Shown here: in pieces, positions 17,001 through 27,300 of the stretch
Position numbering within the stretch: position 1 is the stretch's first letter
How the letters are laid out: the number at the start of each line of letters is the position of its first letter
Source: Theristus sp. LFF4_11
Taxonomy: Eukaryota; Nematoda; Chromadorea; Monhysterida; Xyalidae
Assembly (NCBI GenBank): GCA_030248135.1
Contig: JASANC010003141.1
Span: forward strand, 1 to 64,000
Length of the DNA: 64,000 bases
Reading direction: 5' to 3'
Position numbers and translations under genes: made by a program
Notes under the pieces: generated by a model
Seen by the model: only the letters and a program-made list of their open reading frames with translations
Database searches by the model: none
Told to the model about the DNA's origin: nothing

Positions 17001-20000
17001 AAAAATTTGAAAACTAAGCCATAAACACAGATCGAGGTCTCTGAGTCCGAATATAACGTTTATTTTGCCATACGAATTACTCTGCACCCTAAAAACAGCC
17101 TCTATAGGGACGAAAAAGGAAAAAATCAAAAAAAATCGGAAACTAGTAAAAAATCTGAAAACAAAGCCATAAACACAAATCGAGATTGCTGAGTCCGAAT
17201 ATGACGTTTATTTTGCCATACGAATTACTCCGCGCCCTAAAAACGGCCTCTATAGGGACGAAAAGAGAAAATTAAAAAAATCGGAAACTAGTAAAAAATC
17301 TGAAAACTAAGCCATAAACACAAATCGAGGTCGCTGAGTCCAAATATAAAATTCATTTTGCTATACAAATTACTCCGCACCCTAAAAATAGCTTCTATAG
17401 GGACAAAAGGGAAAAAATTTAAAAAAATCGGAAACTAGTCAAAGAAATTTTAAAACTAAACCATAAACACAAATAGAGGTCGCTGAGTCCGAATATAACG
17501 TTCATTTTGCTATACGAATTACTCCGCACCCTAAAAACAACTTTTATAAAAAAGAAAAAAAATTAAAAAAAAATTGGAAATTAGTCAAAAAAAAATTGAA
17601 AACTAAGCCATAAACACAAATCGAGGTCTCTGAGTCCGAATATAACGTTTATTTTGCCATACGAATTACTCTGCACCCTAAAAACAGCCTCTATAGGGAC
17701 GAAAAAGGAAAAAATCAAAAAAATCGGAAACTAGTAAAAAATCTGAAAACTAAGCCATAAACACAAATCGATGTCGCTGAGTTTGAATATAACGTTTATT
17801 TTGCTATTCGAATTACTCCTCGCTTTAAAAACGGCCTTTATAGTAACGAAAAAGGGTAAAAAATTAAAAAATCGAAAACTAGTCAAAAAATTAAAAACTG
17901 AAAACTGGTTTTAGGGTGCAGAATAATTCTTATGGCAAAATAAACGTCATATTCGGACCCAGTAACCTCGATTTGTGTTTATGGTTTTCAAATTTTTTTG
18001 ACTAATTTTTAATTTTTTTTCAATTTTCCCCCTTTTTGTTTTTATAAAGGCCGTTTTTAAAGCAAGGGGTAATTCGTATGGCAAAATAAACGTTATATTC
18101 GGACTCAGCGACCTCGATTTGTGTTTCTGACTTAGTTTTCAGATTTTTTTGACGTTTCCGGTTTTATTTTTTCTTCTTTCCGTCTCTATAGAGGCTGTTT
18201 TTAGGGTGCGGAGTAATGCGTATGGCAAAATAAACGTCATATTCGAACTCAGCGATCTCGATTTGTGTTTATGGCTTAGTTTTCAAATTTTTTTGGCTAG
18301 TTTCCGATTTTTTCAATTTTTTCCCTTTCCGTCCCTATAGAGGCCGTTTTTAAAGCGCCGAGTAATTCGTATGGCAAAATAAACGTCATATTCGGACTCA
18401 GCAATCTCGATTTATGTTTATGTCTTAGTTTTCAGATTTTTTTTTGCTAGTTTCCGATTTTTTCAATTTTTTCCCCTTTCCGTCCCTATGGAAGCCGTTT
18501 TTAGAGCGCGGAGTAATTCGTATGGCAAAATAAACGTCATATTCGGACTCAGCGACCTCGATTTGTGTTTCTGATTTAGTTTTCAGATTTTTTTTGGCTA
18601 GTTTCCGATTTTTTCAATTTTTTTCCCTTTCCGTCCCTATGAAAGCCGTTTTTAGGGCGCAGAGTAATTCGTATGGCAAAATAAACGTCATATTTGGACT
18701 TAGCGACCTCGATTTGTGTTTATGGCTTAGTTTTCAAAAAAAATTTTTGGCTAGTTTCCGATTTTTTCAATTTTTCCCTTTCCGTCCCTATAGAGGCCGT
18801 TTTTAGGGCGCGGAGTAGTTCGTATAGCAAAATTCAGACTCAGCGACCTCGATTTGTATTTGTAAAAGGATTTCAGGTTCCTTGTGGTGCGTTTTTTTCA
18901 TTTAAAATTGATTATCAAAGAATTTTCCCTCCTCATCCCCATGGCATACGCGTTTAGGGCACAGTAGAAGCGTCGGGCAAAATTGTAAATAAGATTTTTG
19001 AACTCAGCGTACCCGAAAACCCCCCTTCTGTCACAGTTTCAGCCCCTGAAATCGCAACAAAAAATTTTGGGGGTGGGAGGAAACGCCCTGCCTCCAACCA
19101 CACCGTCGCACGGGTTTGGTGAGGACACACACGAAATCACCTATCGCCCTCGTCTCACCTTGGTGCCATTGACGGAGAGCGCCTCCAGCTGGCGTAACAT
19201 GGCGACCGGCGCGAACGACGTCAGCTGACGACAGTCGCTCAGCGACAAACTGCGCAGCAACGGGCAATTGCGGCACAACTCCGCCAGAATGTCGTTCGTC
19301 ACCGACGGCACGTTGTCGAGCGTCAGCGCACGCAGCGACGTGCCGGCGGGCGGCACACGCGGCACGACGGGACACTGACGCAGGTTGAGTGTCTCAAGCA
19401 ACGAAGCACCCGGTGCAAACGCTGTTGAATCCTGTGCACCGCCACCGGACACCAGCTGCGACAGCGTTCGTGACAATTCCGAGTAGTTGCTGGGCGGCTG
19501 CGCAGTGTGCTCGTCGAGGAAATGCGCCGATGAAAGATTCAACGCTTGCAGACGAGGTAGTCGCTGAAGAATGGCGCGCATTCTGTCTGACACGCTCTGC
19601 GACGTTTGCGCGAAACCGAAAGCAGCTCTATTTCCAATTTTGTTCATCGACACAAGTGTCAATCTGCTCTCGAACATGTTTTTGCCGCAACATAATACTA
19701 GCGAACTATCACAATCAATGATGCACTTTTCTCGGAAACACTCAACCTACCTAGTGCTCACTCAACTCACCCGCAACACCTGCACCGCCTGCACGTGCAC
19801 CACAGCACCGCCGAGGTGCAGCTGCTGCAAGTTTGGTGCCATTTCGACCAGCTGCCGTGCGAGTTCACTCGTGAATTGCACGCGAAACTCAGGCGAGTCG
19901 GCCAGCTTCAGTCGTCGCAGATGCGGCCCGAAACGACACAACAGAAACTGCATGTACCGAATGAAACGCTTGTTCGCCATCACCTGTTATTGAAAGAGAA

Positions 20001-20491
20001 CGGCGTTTTCGCCGAAACCAGTGCTAGTTGGATTCGAGACAAGCTCACAAATTTTTTCCTGGAGACAGTGTTCACTCAAGTTCAATAACAGGTGTTCGTT
20101 CAACCGGTCCAACAAAAAACCAGGGCCGAGTGAGCAGGTTCTTTTTTCACACACACATCCAAAAATCAAATCATTTTCTTTTCTGTTTCGTGATTGTGGT
20201 TCGGCTTGCGATGCGGCGATCCGTGTTGAACTGACAAATACAACAAACCACCAAAAAGCTCACTCGTTGCGTGTACGTCAAATTGTTGATTGAATACGTC
20301 AGTTCGTTGACGTGACGGAGTGGCCATGACAATTGGCCGATTTCAAACGATCGCACGTCATTGTACGGCATCAGATGCATCCAACGACGACACACCAGTT
20401 CGTTTGTCACTCGCTGACGTAACGCCAACCGCTCGAACACACACCTCAGCACGTGGTCATTCAAGTCGTCAAGCACGATTATTCTATCCAT
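14049..20491 (-). CDS. F-box and leucine-rich-repeat protein
   Basis: F-box/LRR proteins are substrate-recognition subunits of SCF (Skp1-cullin-F-box) ubiquitin ligases. Seven exons in transcript order: 20264-20491, 19771-19983, 19159-19596, 15560-15710, 15017-15172, 14449-14588, 14049-14252. Together they give 509 residues with every phase consistent. The F-box lies at about residues 5-42 (LDDLNDHVLRCVFERL, then ELVCRRWMHL). From about residue 85 to the end there are degenerate ~26-residue LRRs of the cysteine-containing type, for example LRSLSLSDCRQLT, ALSVNGTKITNDDLQLL, QLHASGTQITDEG and RSLNVQSTNVTNASL. Intron 3 is 3.4 kb and contains the foldback element at 16056-19090. Intron 5 appears to use a GC donor (GAAG|GCAGGT), which joins ITDEG directly to VACVLSDC. 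The GT four bases on would need a different acceptor. Which substrate it recognises cannot be told. Confidence 0.9.
16289..17900. repeat. Left-arm tandem array, 11 units of ~148 bp
   Basis: The unit core CGAGGTCGCTGAGTCCGAAT recurs at about 16291, 16441, 16591, 16735, 16884, 17031, 17178, 17323, 17471, 17618 and 17765. Units share a block reading TTTATTTTGCCATACGAATT and a conserved CTATAGGGAC. Units 3-6 are repeated as units 7-10 with a constant offset of about 588 bp, a higher-order duplication of four units. Confidence 0.9.
17905..18850. repeat. Right-arm tandem array, about 7 units, inverted
   Basis: The same ~148-bp unit appears in reverse orientation, marked by GGCAAAATAAACGT at about 17934, 18080, 18225, 18373, 18526 and 18678, plus a truncated last unit near 18830. 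This arm is about 0.65 kb shorter than the left one, so the arrays have expanded or contracted independently. Confidence 0.88.
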
Positions 20492-20611
20492 TTTGTCGTC
20501 AGTTTCTCGTTCATGTTATCGTCATTTCAATTAGATCATCATAAAGCGGATCGATAATCCAATTCCTAGCAGCAAGCCAACGATTGGAGGAGTTAAAAAG
20601 ATTAGAAAGAA

Positions 20612-20860
20612 AAGTGGAAATTGGAAAATCAGGGTTACTTGTTAAAAAACAAAAATCTTCATTTTTGTTTTTTTTTAATAATTTTTTTTAATTTTTGAAA
20701 CTAAAGTGGTGCCAAATCAATCAGGGAGGGAGTAAAAGTGGAAATTGGAAAATCAGGGTTACTTGTTAAAAAACAAAAATCGTCATTTTTGTTTTTTTTT
20801 AATAATTTTTTTTTAATTTTTGAAACTAAAGTGGTGCCAAATCAATCAGGGAGGGAGTCA
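20612..20860. repeat. Tandem duplication of ~124 bp
   Basis: Two nearly identical copies start at about 20614 and 20738. Each ends with GCCAAATCAATCAGGGAGGG (20711 and 20836). They contain A- and T-runs and no coding potential. A diverged, inverted relative lies near 598-690. Confidence 0.88.
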
Positions 20861-20882
20861 GATTCTCAGAAGAATAACATTT

Positions 20883-21342
20883 AATGCGCCGTCTGTAGCG
20901 TAGCGCAGGTGTAGGACTTCTGTCTACAGTACGGCCGAATAAATGAGGCAGTCCATCAAGGCGGGATCAGTCGCAGACTAGGAGTTGTCTTTTTCAGAAA
21001 TGCCAACATAATTCCCAATCATGTGTGCAAGGGAGAAAGAATGCACAGAATAGCACGGATAATCCATTGGTTTTCAAAAACGTGTCAAATTAGGCACGCA
21101 GTTTGGTTTCTGAACATCTTTTTTCTTTCATTCAAAATTCGCGCGCTCCTTGAACCCTGAAAAAAGCTGCCATGTTTAATCGGCCATACCGTACCATTCT
21201 GTAGGTGGAAATCTATCGAATCCCGCTGTGGACAACACGAAACATCAACCAAACAAAGTAGCGCTTGCAGACGGTGCAGCTCGCTCGGATGCTCAGAATT
21301 CACAATGTGAAGCGAAACGTCACCTTGGCTAAATGGCTGCAT
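20883..21342 (-). pseudogene. Reading frame split by a MITE insertion
   Basis: Reading down from 21342, a frame opens with MQPFSQGDVS and runs about 49 codons to the edge of the MITE at 21193. Removing the MITE with one copy of its TA duplication lets the same frame continue on the far side (20924 downward) for about 18 more codons to a stop near 20883. The bases before the frame (GATGCAG) look like a splice acceptor, so it may be a terminal exon. No family was recognised. It could be a real gene broken by the element, or a chance frame. Confidence 0.35.
20925..21193. mobile_element. MITE copy 1 (TA-flanked, mariner-like)
   Basis: This is a 269-bp element with TA at each end and inverted termini TACAGTACGGCCGAATAAAT and TACGGTATGGCCGATTAAAC. 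TA duplications and CAGT-type ends suggest a Tc1/mariner-mobilised MITE. It carries no gene. Full-length relatives lie at 43705-43984 and 56849-57120, and a shortened one at 36167-36263. Confidence 0.87.
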
Positions 21343-24300
21343 CAGAAATATTAAGCCAAGCTTTATTTGCGACGCTCAAAACTTCATTCCAAAAAGTTTT
21401 TTACGACTGAAGAATCAATCGATAATGGTGCAAAATCGACTGCTGACGATTTACAAGTTAATGTCAACGCACCGGTTCCGGAAACCATAAGGTACAGTGT
21501 ACCAAACCAATTTCTGAACAAAAAAAATGTTTGCAAAATAATGGAAGTTTTGAGTCGATGTGAACTGCAGTGAGGCAAACAAATAAACTTGATTGATTGT
21601 TTGATTGACTTTCAAAAAATTGTGCCAATTTCTGAACATATTAGAGCCCATTGCTCATTGCTCATGATCCACTGGCTGGCGTGCACAACGCTCCGACCTC
21701 AACATAAACCCAAAACGTGCTGCTCATATCACCGTGTCAATGTCAACGATTTTACATTACAAAAAAAAACTTTTTTGTGTTGGTTCGGTTTTTGATGCAA
21801 ACCCTGTCACCACTCCTTGGCGGTGTCCTTGCAGTTCCTTTCACCCCAGCTCGCGCAAAAACGAACAAAACCGCGAGCACAGGACTTTTCGCGTTGCCCA
21901 TTACAACTGTACAATTTACGGCATGATTGTCGTGGCATAACGTGCCATTCAATAACGACACACCATGACATAAAGCCTTGAAAAGCGTGACAAACTGTCC
22001 AGCTCCAGCTACAAATGCACGCTGGGTGGACGCGAGAAAATTGTGTTTCAAGAACTTCTATATGGAGTTTTGAGTTGCAAAAGTTATTGTCGTCGGATTT
22101 ATAGGTGCTTTTCTTGCTTTCAAATGTGTACAGACAGATGAATGTAGTTTAGAGCATGGCTGCTTCGCTCATATTTCAGTTTGAACTTTTATTTTCCCAG
22201 ATGGTCTTTACGGCGTTGGCGAAGTTTTTGAGTCGCGCGGCTCGATGGAAGTTGGAAACAACAGTAAGCCCCACTTTTCTTGTATTCCACTGCGAGTTTG
22301 GAAATAAACGGAAAATGTGTTTTTGTTGCATTTTTGCAACGCTTGATGAATGGCGCGAATAAATTACAAGCATTGCGCCAAGGATGTGTCCGATTTATGG
22401 TGCCATCAGAGACGGTGGCCGCTATGAACGTTACCCAACTGCTGAGCACGCACAAGCACAGAGCACAGAAAGCAACAATCATTGGCGTGCTGTCTCGAAC
22501 TGTGGTATCTTGTAATGCTCTGTTGGAGTTTTGCAGTCGCGTTTTGTTTCTCGTTTCAGTCGACCATATTGGGTTATACTGTAAACGTAAGGCCCTGATA
22601 ATAACCATAAATTATATCTCTGAACTCATTCGCGACGCCAAGGACAAAACATGTTGGAAAAACGAAATATATTTGTAAGCCTGGCACTACACTGCTCCAA
22701 AAAAATAGCACCAACCAACGACTTTTTCTTTATCAAATGGAAACTAAGCGATTTGTGGCTGATTTTTGTTCAATGTTGGCCAATTGGAACATACAAACAG
22801 GCTGCAGGTACAGTACAAGATAATTGAGCCACACACAGGTTTGGTCTTGGTGGCTGCGCTCACATTCAAGCTTACATGTGAACAAGCTAGACAGCTTCAG
22901 GCCGTTTTTTACGTGCAGCTGAAAGAAAAGCTTTTTTCTGATGCACACGGAAATTTTGGGTTATAAACGACGCAGTTTTCTGCGCCTGCCCCAACAATCT
23001 TATTTCGGTCAGTGCATCTACGATGCAAAAAAATAGTTTATTCTTTTGCCTTGTTTTTTTATGACGAGATGAGGCATGTTTGAACAGAGAAAAACGCGTA
23101 AAAACCGGGCCAACACGTGGGGCGTATTTAATGGCCAGCTAAAAGTGACGCGTTTTGTGGCTTACGCTCCCGTTGTTCTACGTTCTTGCTTGCAAAAAAA
23201 GTTACTAAGACAGAGTTTATATTTTCAGCGAGATTTTTTATGGTTATGACGGTTTAATAATAAAATGTAGGTTTTTGGCTTTGTTTAGACAAAAAAATTA
23301 TGATTAGCTTTTAGATGACGGCTGCAAGAAGGTTTTACGATTTTAGCATGGCGCCATAAAAGCACACCCAGATGGCTGCGTTTGTTTCAAATGCGGTTCT
23401 ATTATTGCAAATGGGTTTCTTTGTGCTCGCGAGGGTGTATGGCGGCTGTAAAAAGTGTTGCTGACTCAACCGATCGTGTGTTTTTTTCTTTCGTCGACTT
23501 TTATTTTTCATCATTTCATATTTTAACGAGCGATGTTTACCAAGCCAAACATCACTTCCGTTGTTTATTGGAAAGTTCACATGTGTTTTCACTATTGGGA
23601 TCCGATTCGATTAGCGCATGGTTTATCCGTGTATTATCCCATTAGCGCGCGTGTCTTCGGCTCAAGGCCTATTTTTTCAATAATCGGTCATAAAAACGCA
23701 TCGTTTTCATAAACGACCACCCGCTGTGATGTGTCGTGCATTGCAGCTTCTTTTTGCAGGTTTCATTTCGACCGCACGATCGCCGCAATGCGGTAATACT
23801 GTATTTGATGCAATTTAGAAATCAGCGAAAAACATGCGCTTCGCGGAGCATAGTGACCAGCCGCGAGTGGCGAGTGTTTCAGTTTCTGTGTGGTTTTTGC
23901 GTTTGATACGTCGTGTTTTGCTTTTTTGGCGCTTAAAAAAAGACGTGTGATCAGTTCGATCTTGCACACCGACGTTCTCATTGCAAATGCATTGCGTCCC
24001 GTACGTTCGCGTCTTTTCATCGTTCCGTTTTATGACAGCGCTTTGCGGCAACGATACAAAAGTTGGCGAATGTGTTTTTATGCTCGCTATTTATTTATTT
24101 ACGGCAACGAAAGTGACAACGAGATGATGACATCAAATGTTCGGCTTTTTTTGTTGGCCTTCGCTTCTTCCATCATTCCAGTTCGAACACGTTAACCTTG
24201 AAATTTCGTGTGTGTTTTACAAGATGTTTGTCGGTTTTCGGTTTGGTCGCGTTTATCTGATTCTTTGCCTAAAATAAACGGACGGAAAAAACGTTTCCAA

Positions 24301-27300
24301 GCGCACAAGCGGAAAGTACTCATGCAAAAACTCTGACTTGCGTTAAACGTGGTCAATTTTACTGTGCGGTTAGTTAGTCCACTCACTATGGACCGGAAGC
24401 TCACGGTGTTCCGTCGGACTGTGGAACATTTATTTTGAATCCAGCAAATTTGCGGCCATAATTACTCAGCGTCCATACTCGCTCACTGACGTAAACACGC
24501 TGCAGACCACGCATTTTTCTTCCATCGAAATGTGATTTACTGCCTCTAATTATGACCGAATAAATAAGTAGCATTGGATTTGTAACAATTCGTGTAACGC
24601 GGTTGGTTTTAATTGAACTGTGCATCTTGAACGTTACGCGCTAATTTTGGTTCTGGCGAATTGCTGGCGCATAACAGGAAATGAGGTGATAAGTTGATTG
24701 GTGTTCCCTGAAAACTGTGTGCAAACGGTGGCGCAAAAGTTAGCAAACAAACTTGGTTCAGCTTTAAACAACAAGAAGTTCCTGAGCACCAGACTTACCA
24801 CAGAGTCTCTTGGAAATAGTTTCCCCGCCAATAATGGCAACAATATCGCTGACGGATTATTGCATTTTTTTGTGCTGGACGCTGATGGATCATTGGCTTG
24901 TGCCACTCCGTCTACATTGGCCGGAAATCATGGTTCACAGAACAGTTTTGAACCACGTCATGAGCTGAACCATGTTTTGCACCAATTTTTGCACTTTTTA
25001 GGACCAGAGAATCTTTGACACTTGTACCCATTCTGTTGTTCTTACAACTTGGCTTAGCTTGCTTAGGTAAATTTTCAATTCTTCTATGAATGAAAACACA
25101 CTTGGTTTCACACGCACAGTTTTACACAGGTTATTCAAGTTCCATACGGGAGTAAAACTGACAGCTTGCTCAGTGGTGTTAGCCAAGACGAAAACGACAT
25201 TTGTGTCTCCCACATTTGTGACAATAACAGGCTGAGAAGCAGTTTAGCAGCATAGCATGACACGATAATCACACGGGCGTTGTTGCAAATATAGCCCACC
25301 TTACGCACACACATCACTAATTTTCACGGCTTCACTAAACCCATTGTCAAGCTTTTTGCTGCGACATGCCTGTGCCGTGTGTCGGTAAATTTTGAAATGA
25401 ACGTTTTACTTGGTGCTGTAATGCTGTGTGGTTCTTTTGAGAGAGTCAAACGTTGTCCATCAGGTTGACAAGCGCACACACATTTGCACATGCATGCGCG
25501 TGGTGTGGTGTGCATATATGTTAACAGCTCCAATGCATCGCTGGGCGCAAAAGCGCGTGAAAACAGGCGATTTTCGAAAATAAACGCGCGCGCAATTCGC
25601 TTTGAAAACGAAAACGCTGCGAGGCGTGAGTTGATTTGAGCGCGTTACTGCGCCCATCATTCGGACATAGTCAAAATGTGCCTCTCTTATCCACGGTCCG
25701 GTTTTGCCGTTTGTCGTGTTCATTTTTTTCCATTTTCATGTTGCTTTACCGCTCGCTGAAAGGTGGTGCGTTTGTGATTTTTGTATTCAGCACGTGATCG
25801 TTGACGGCATAATTCATACATCGTTTCCATACCACATCTCAATCGGTGTTAGATCGAGTCTGCTAACAAAACACGCCCATTCAGGGCCATATTCTTTTCC
25901 AGCCGACATCAAAAATGTTCCCATGATGTCCCAGGTGCTTGCAAACACGGAGGTTGTGTGCGTGTGCGTGTGTTTATTTGACTTTCAATTGTGTTGCTGT
26001 GTCGTGCATGCAAACATTCCTCCAGCTTTCCCGCATCTCCGCCGGTGCATCTGAGAACAGCTGTCTCGATTTGCAGGCCTGTCTCGCGTTCCGTGTCTGC
26101 ATTTTTTCTGTGGTGTTGATTTGCATTTAGTATGCCAGTCTGAACGTTAAATATAATACTTGTGTATCATACATGCCGTCTCCGCAGTTGAATTGCCCTT
26201 TTTTCCTTTTTTTCCTCAAAAGTGCGTTTTGTTTTTGTTCGTTATTGCGAACATGTTCGTCTCTGGTCGCCTCGCCTCATCAAGCGCACAACAGTGTCAC
26301 AGCTTGTGTTTAGCGCATTGTTTATTGTTTGCCGACCTCTGTGTTATGTCAATTTGGATATCATTAAGCAATAATGTTTTCATCATATCACAATCACCCT
26401 ACCACCACGCATTTTTATTGTCCTTGGAACGTGTAACATCATTACAATATTTATTCGGTAAATAATAATCTGCCTGTATAAAGCTAGACACAAACATGAC
26501 GGTTATTTGTGTCGCTAACACACATTAGCTTCTGTACTGGCACACATGGCATGTTTGCGTTCTGCACATTTTGTATTACAAATTTTGTAATAAAGCCATA
26601 TTACCATCTAGGATGTAACTGTGATATTGATTTTTAACATGCCAACTGACAGCAAATTGTCTGTGTCTTTTATTAGTCGACGCATGGACTCAGTTTGTCG
26701 CTGTCATTTTGGCAATCCCTTGGTCACTGTTTGATTGAACAGGCGCTTTTCACCTCTATTATCACTGGTTCTATTGTCACCGCGCTTTTTAATTAGGTAT
26801 GTCATCAATGTTCTTTTCCAGTCAAGCGGAAGTTATTGTCAACCGGTAAAATTGTGTAATTACAGAGCTTTGTCAATTGTGTTTTTTGTTTTCAATTTTT
26901 TTAAAATTACACTCAAAAAATTTTTGACTGAAAGCCTGTTCTCTCATCCAAACACGGCTCTACCCCAATCCAAGAGCCCAATACAATGTACGTTGCCACA
27001 CAACCTTCTTTTCAAGATTTTGCCGTTTCTTTTGTTTGTCGCGCCTAACTCAGACAGGATTTCAATTCATTTCTTTTTCAAACGGTTTTCCGATGCTCGG
27101 CCATTCTTGTCATAAAGGCACCAAGCGGCAAAAACTCAACATGCATGCCAGCAAGCAAACAAGTGTGCTGAATAAAACTGAAAACAAAGCACGATATATG
27201 CTGTAATGCATCAATCACAAGCTTCCTCTCAACACTCACAAGCATTTTGGTATCTACCCTATCCTATCCTCGTTTCACTCAGATGCTTTAGCTTTTGTGC

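Larger units (their letters stand above)
16056..19090. mobile_element. 3.0-kb foldback element with hAT-like ends
   Basis: The element begins CAGGGCGTTTCCTCCCACCC and ends with the reverse complement of the same sequence. Near-identical inverted ends extend about 255 bp on each side (about 16056-16310 and 18835-19090). It is flanked by GCTCCAAC (16048-16055) and CCTCCAAC (19091-19098), a 7-of-8 match consistent with an 8-bp target duplication. CAGGG termini and 8-bp duplications are typical of hAT transposons; that assignment is an inference, because no transposase frame is present. The interior consists wholly of two opposed tandem arrays of ~148-bp units meeting near 17905. It sits in intron 3 of the F-box/LRR gene, so the pre-mRNA could form a stem well over 1 kb long. 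Confidence 0.88.

Noticed and set aside
16289..18850. Regular repeats read as a CRISPR array or centromeric satellite
   Set aside because: Units are contiguous with no unique spacers, the genome is eukaryotic, and the arrays are bounded by transposon-like inverted ends within an intron.
20881..21230. tRNA-like A-box (TAGCGTAGCGCAGG) before the MITE and a B-box-like ATCGAATCCC after it
   Set aside because: Joined together they do not form a proper T-arm, and the same bases are better explained as the split reading frame on the minus strand.
24698..25018. 106-codon frame (+) in the gene-poor block
   Set aside because: No domain, no flanking exons and no codon bias like that of neighbouring genes; an overlapping minus-strand frame is equally long.
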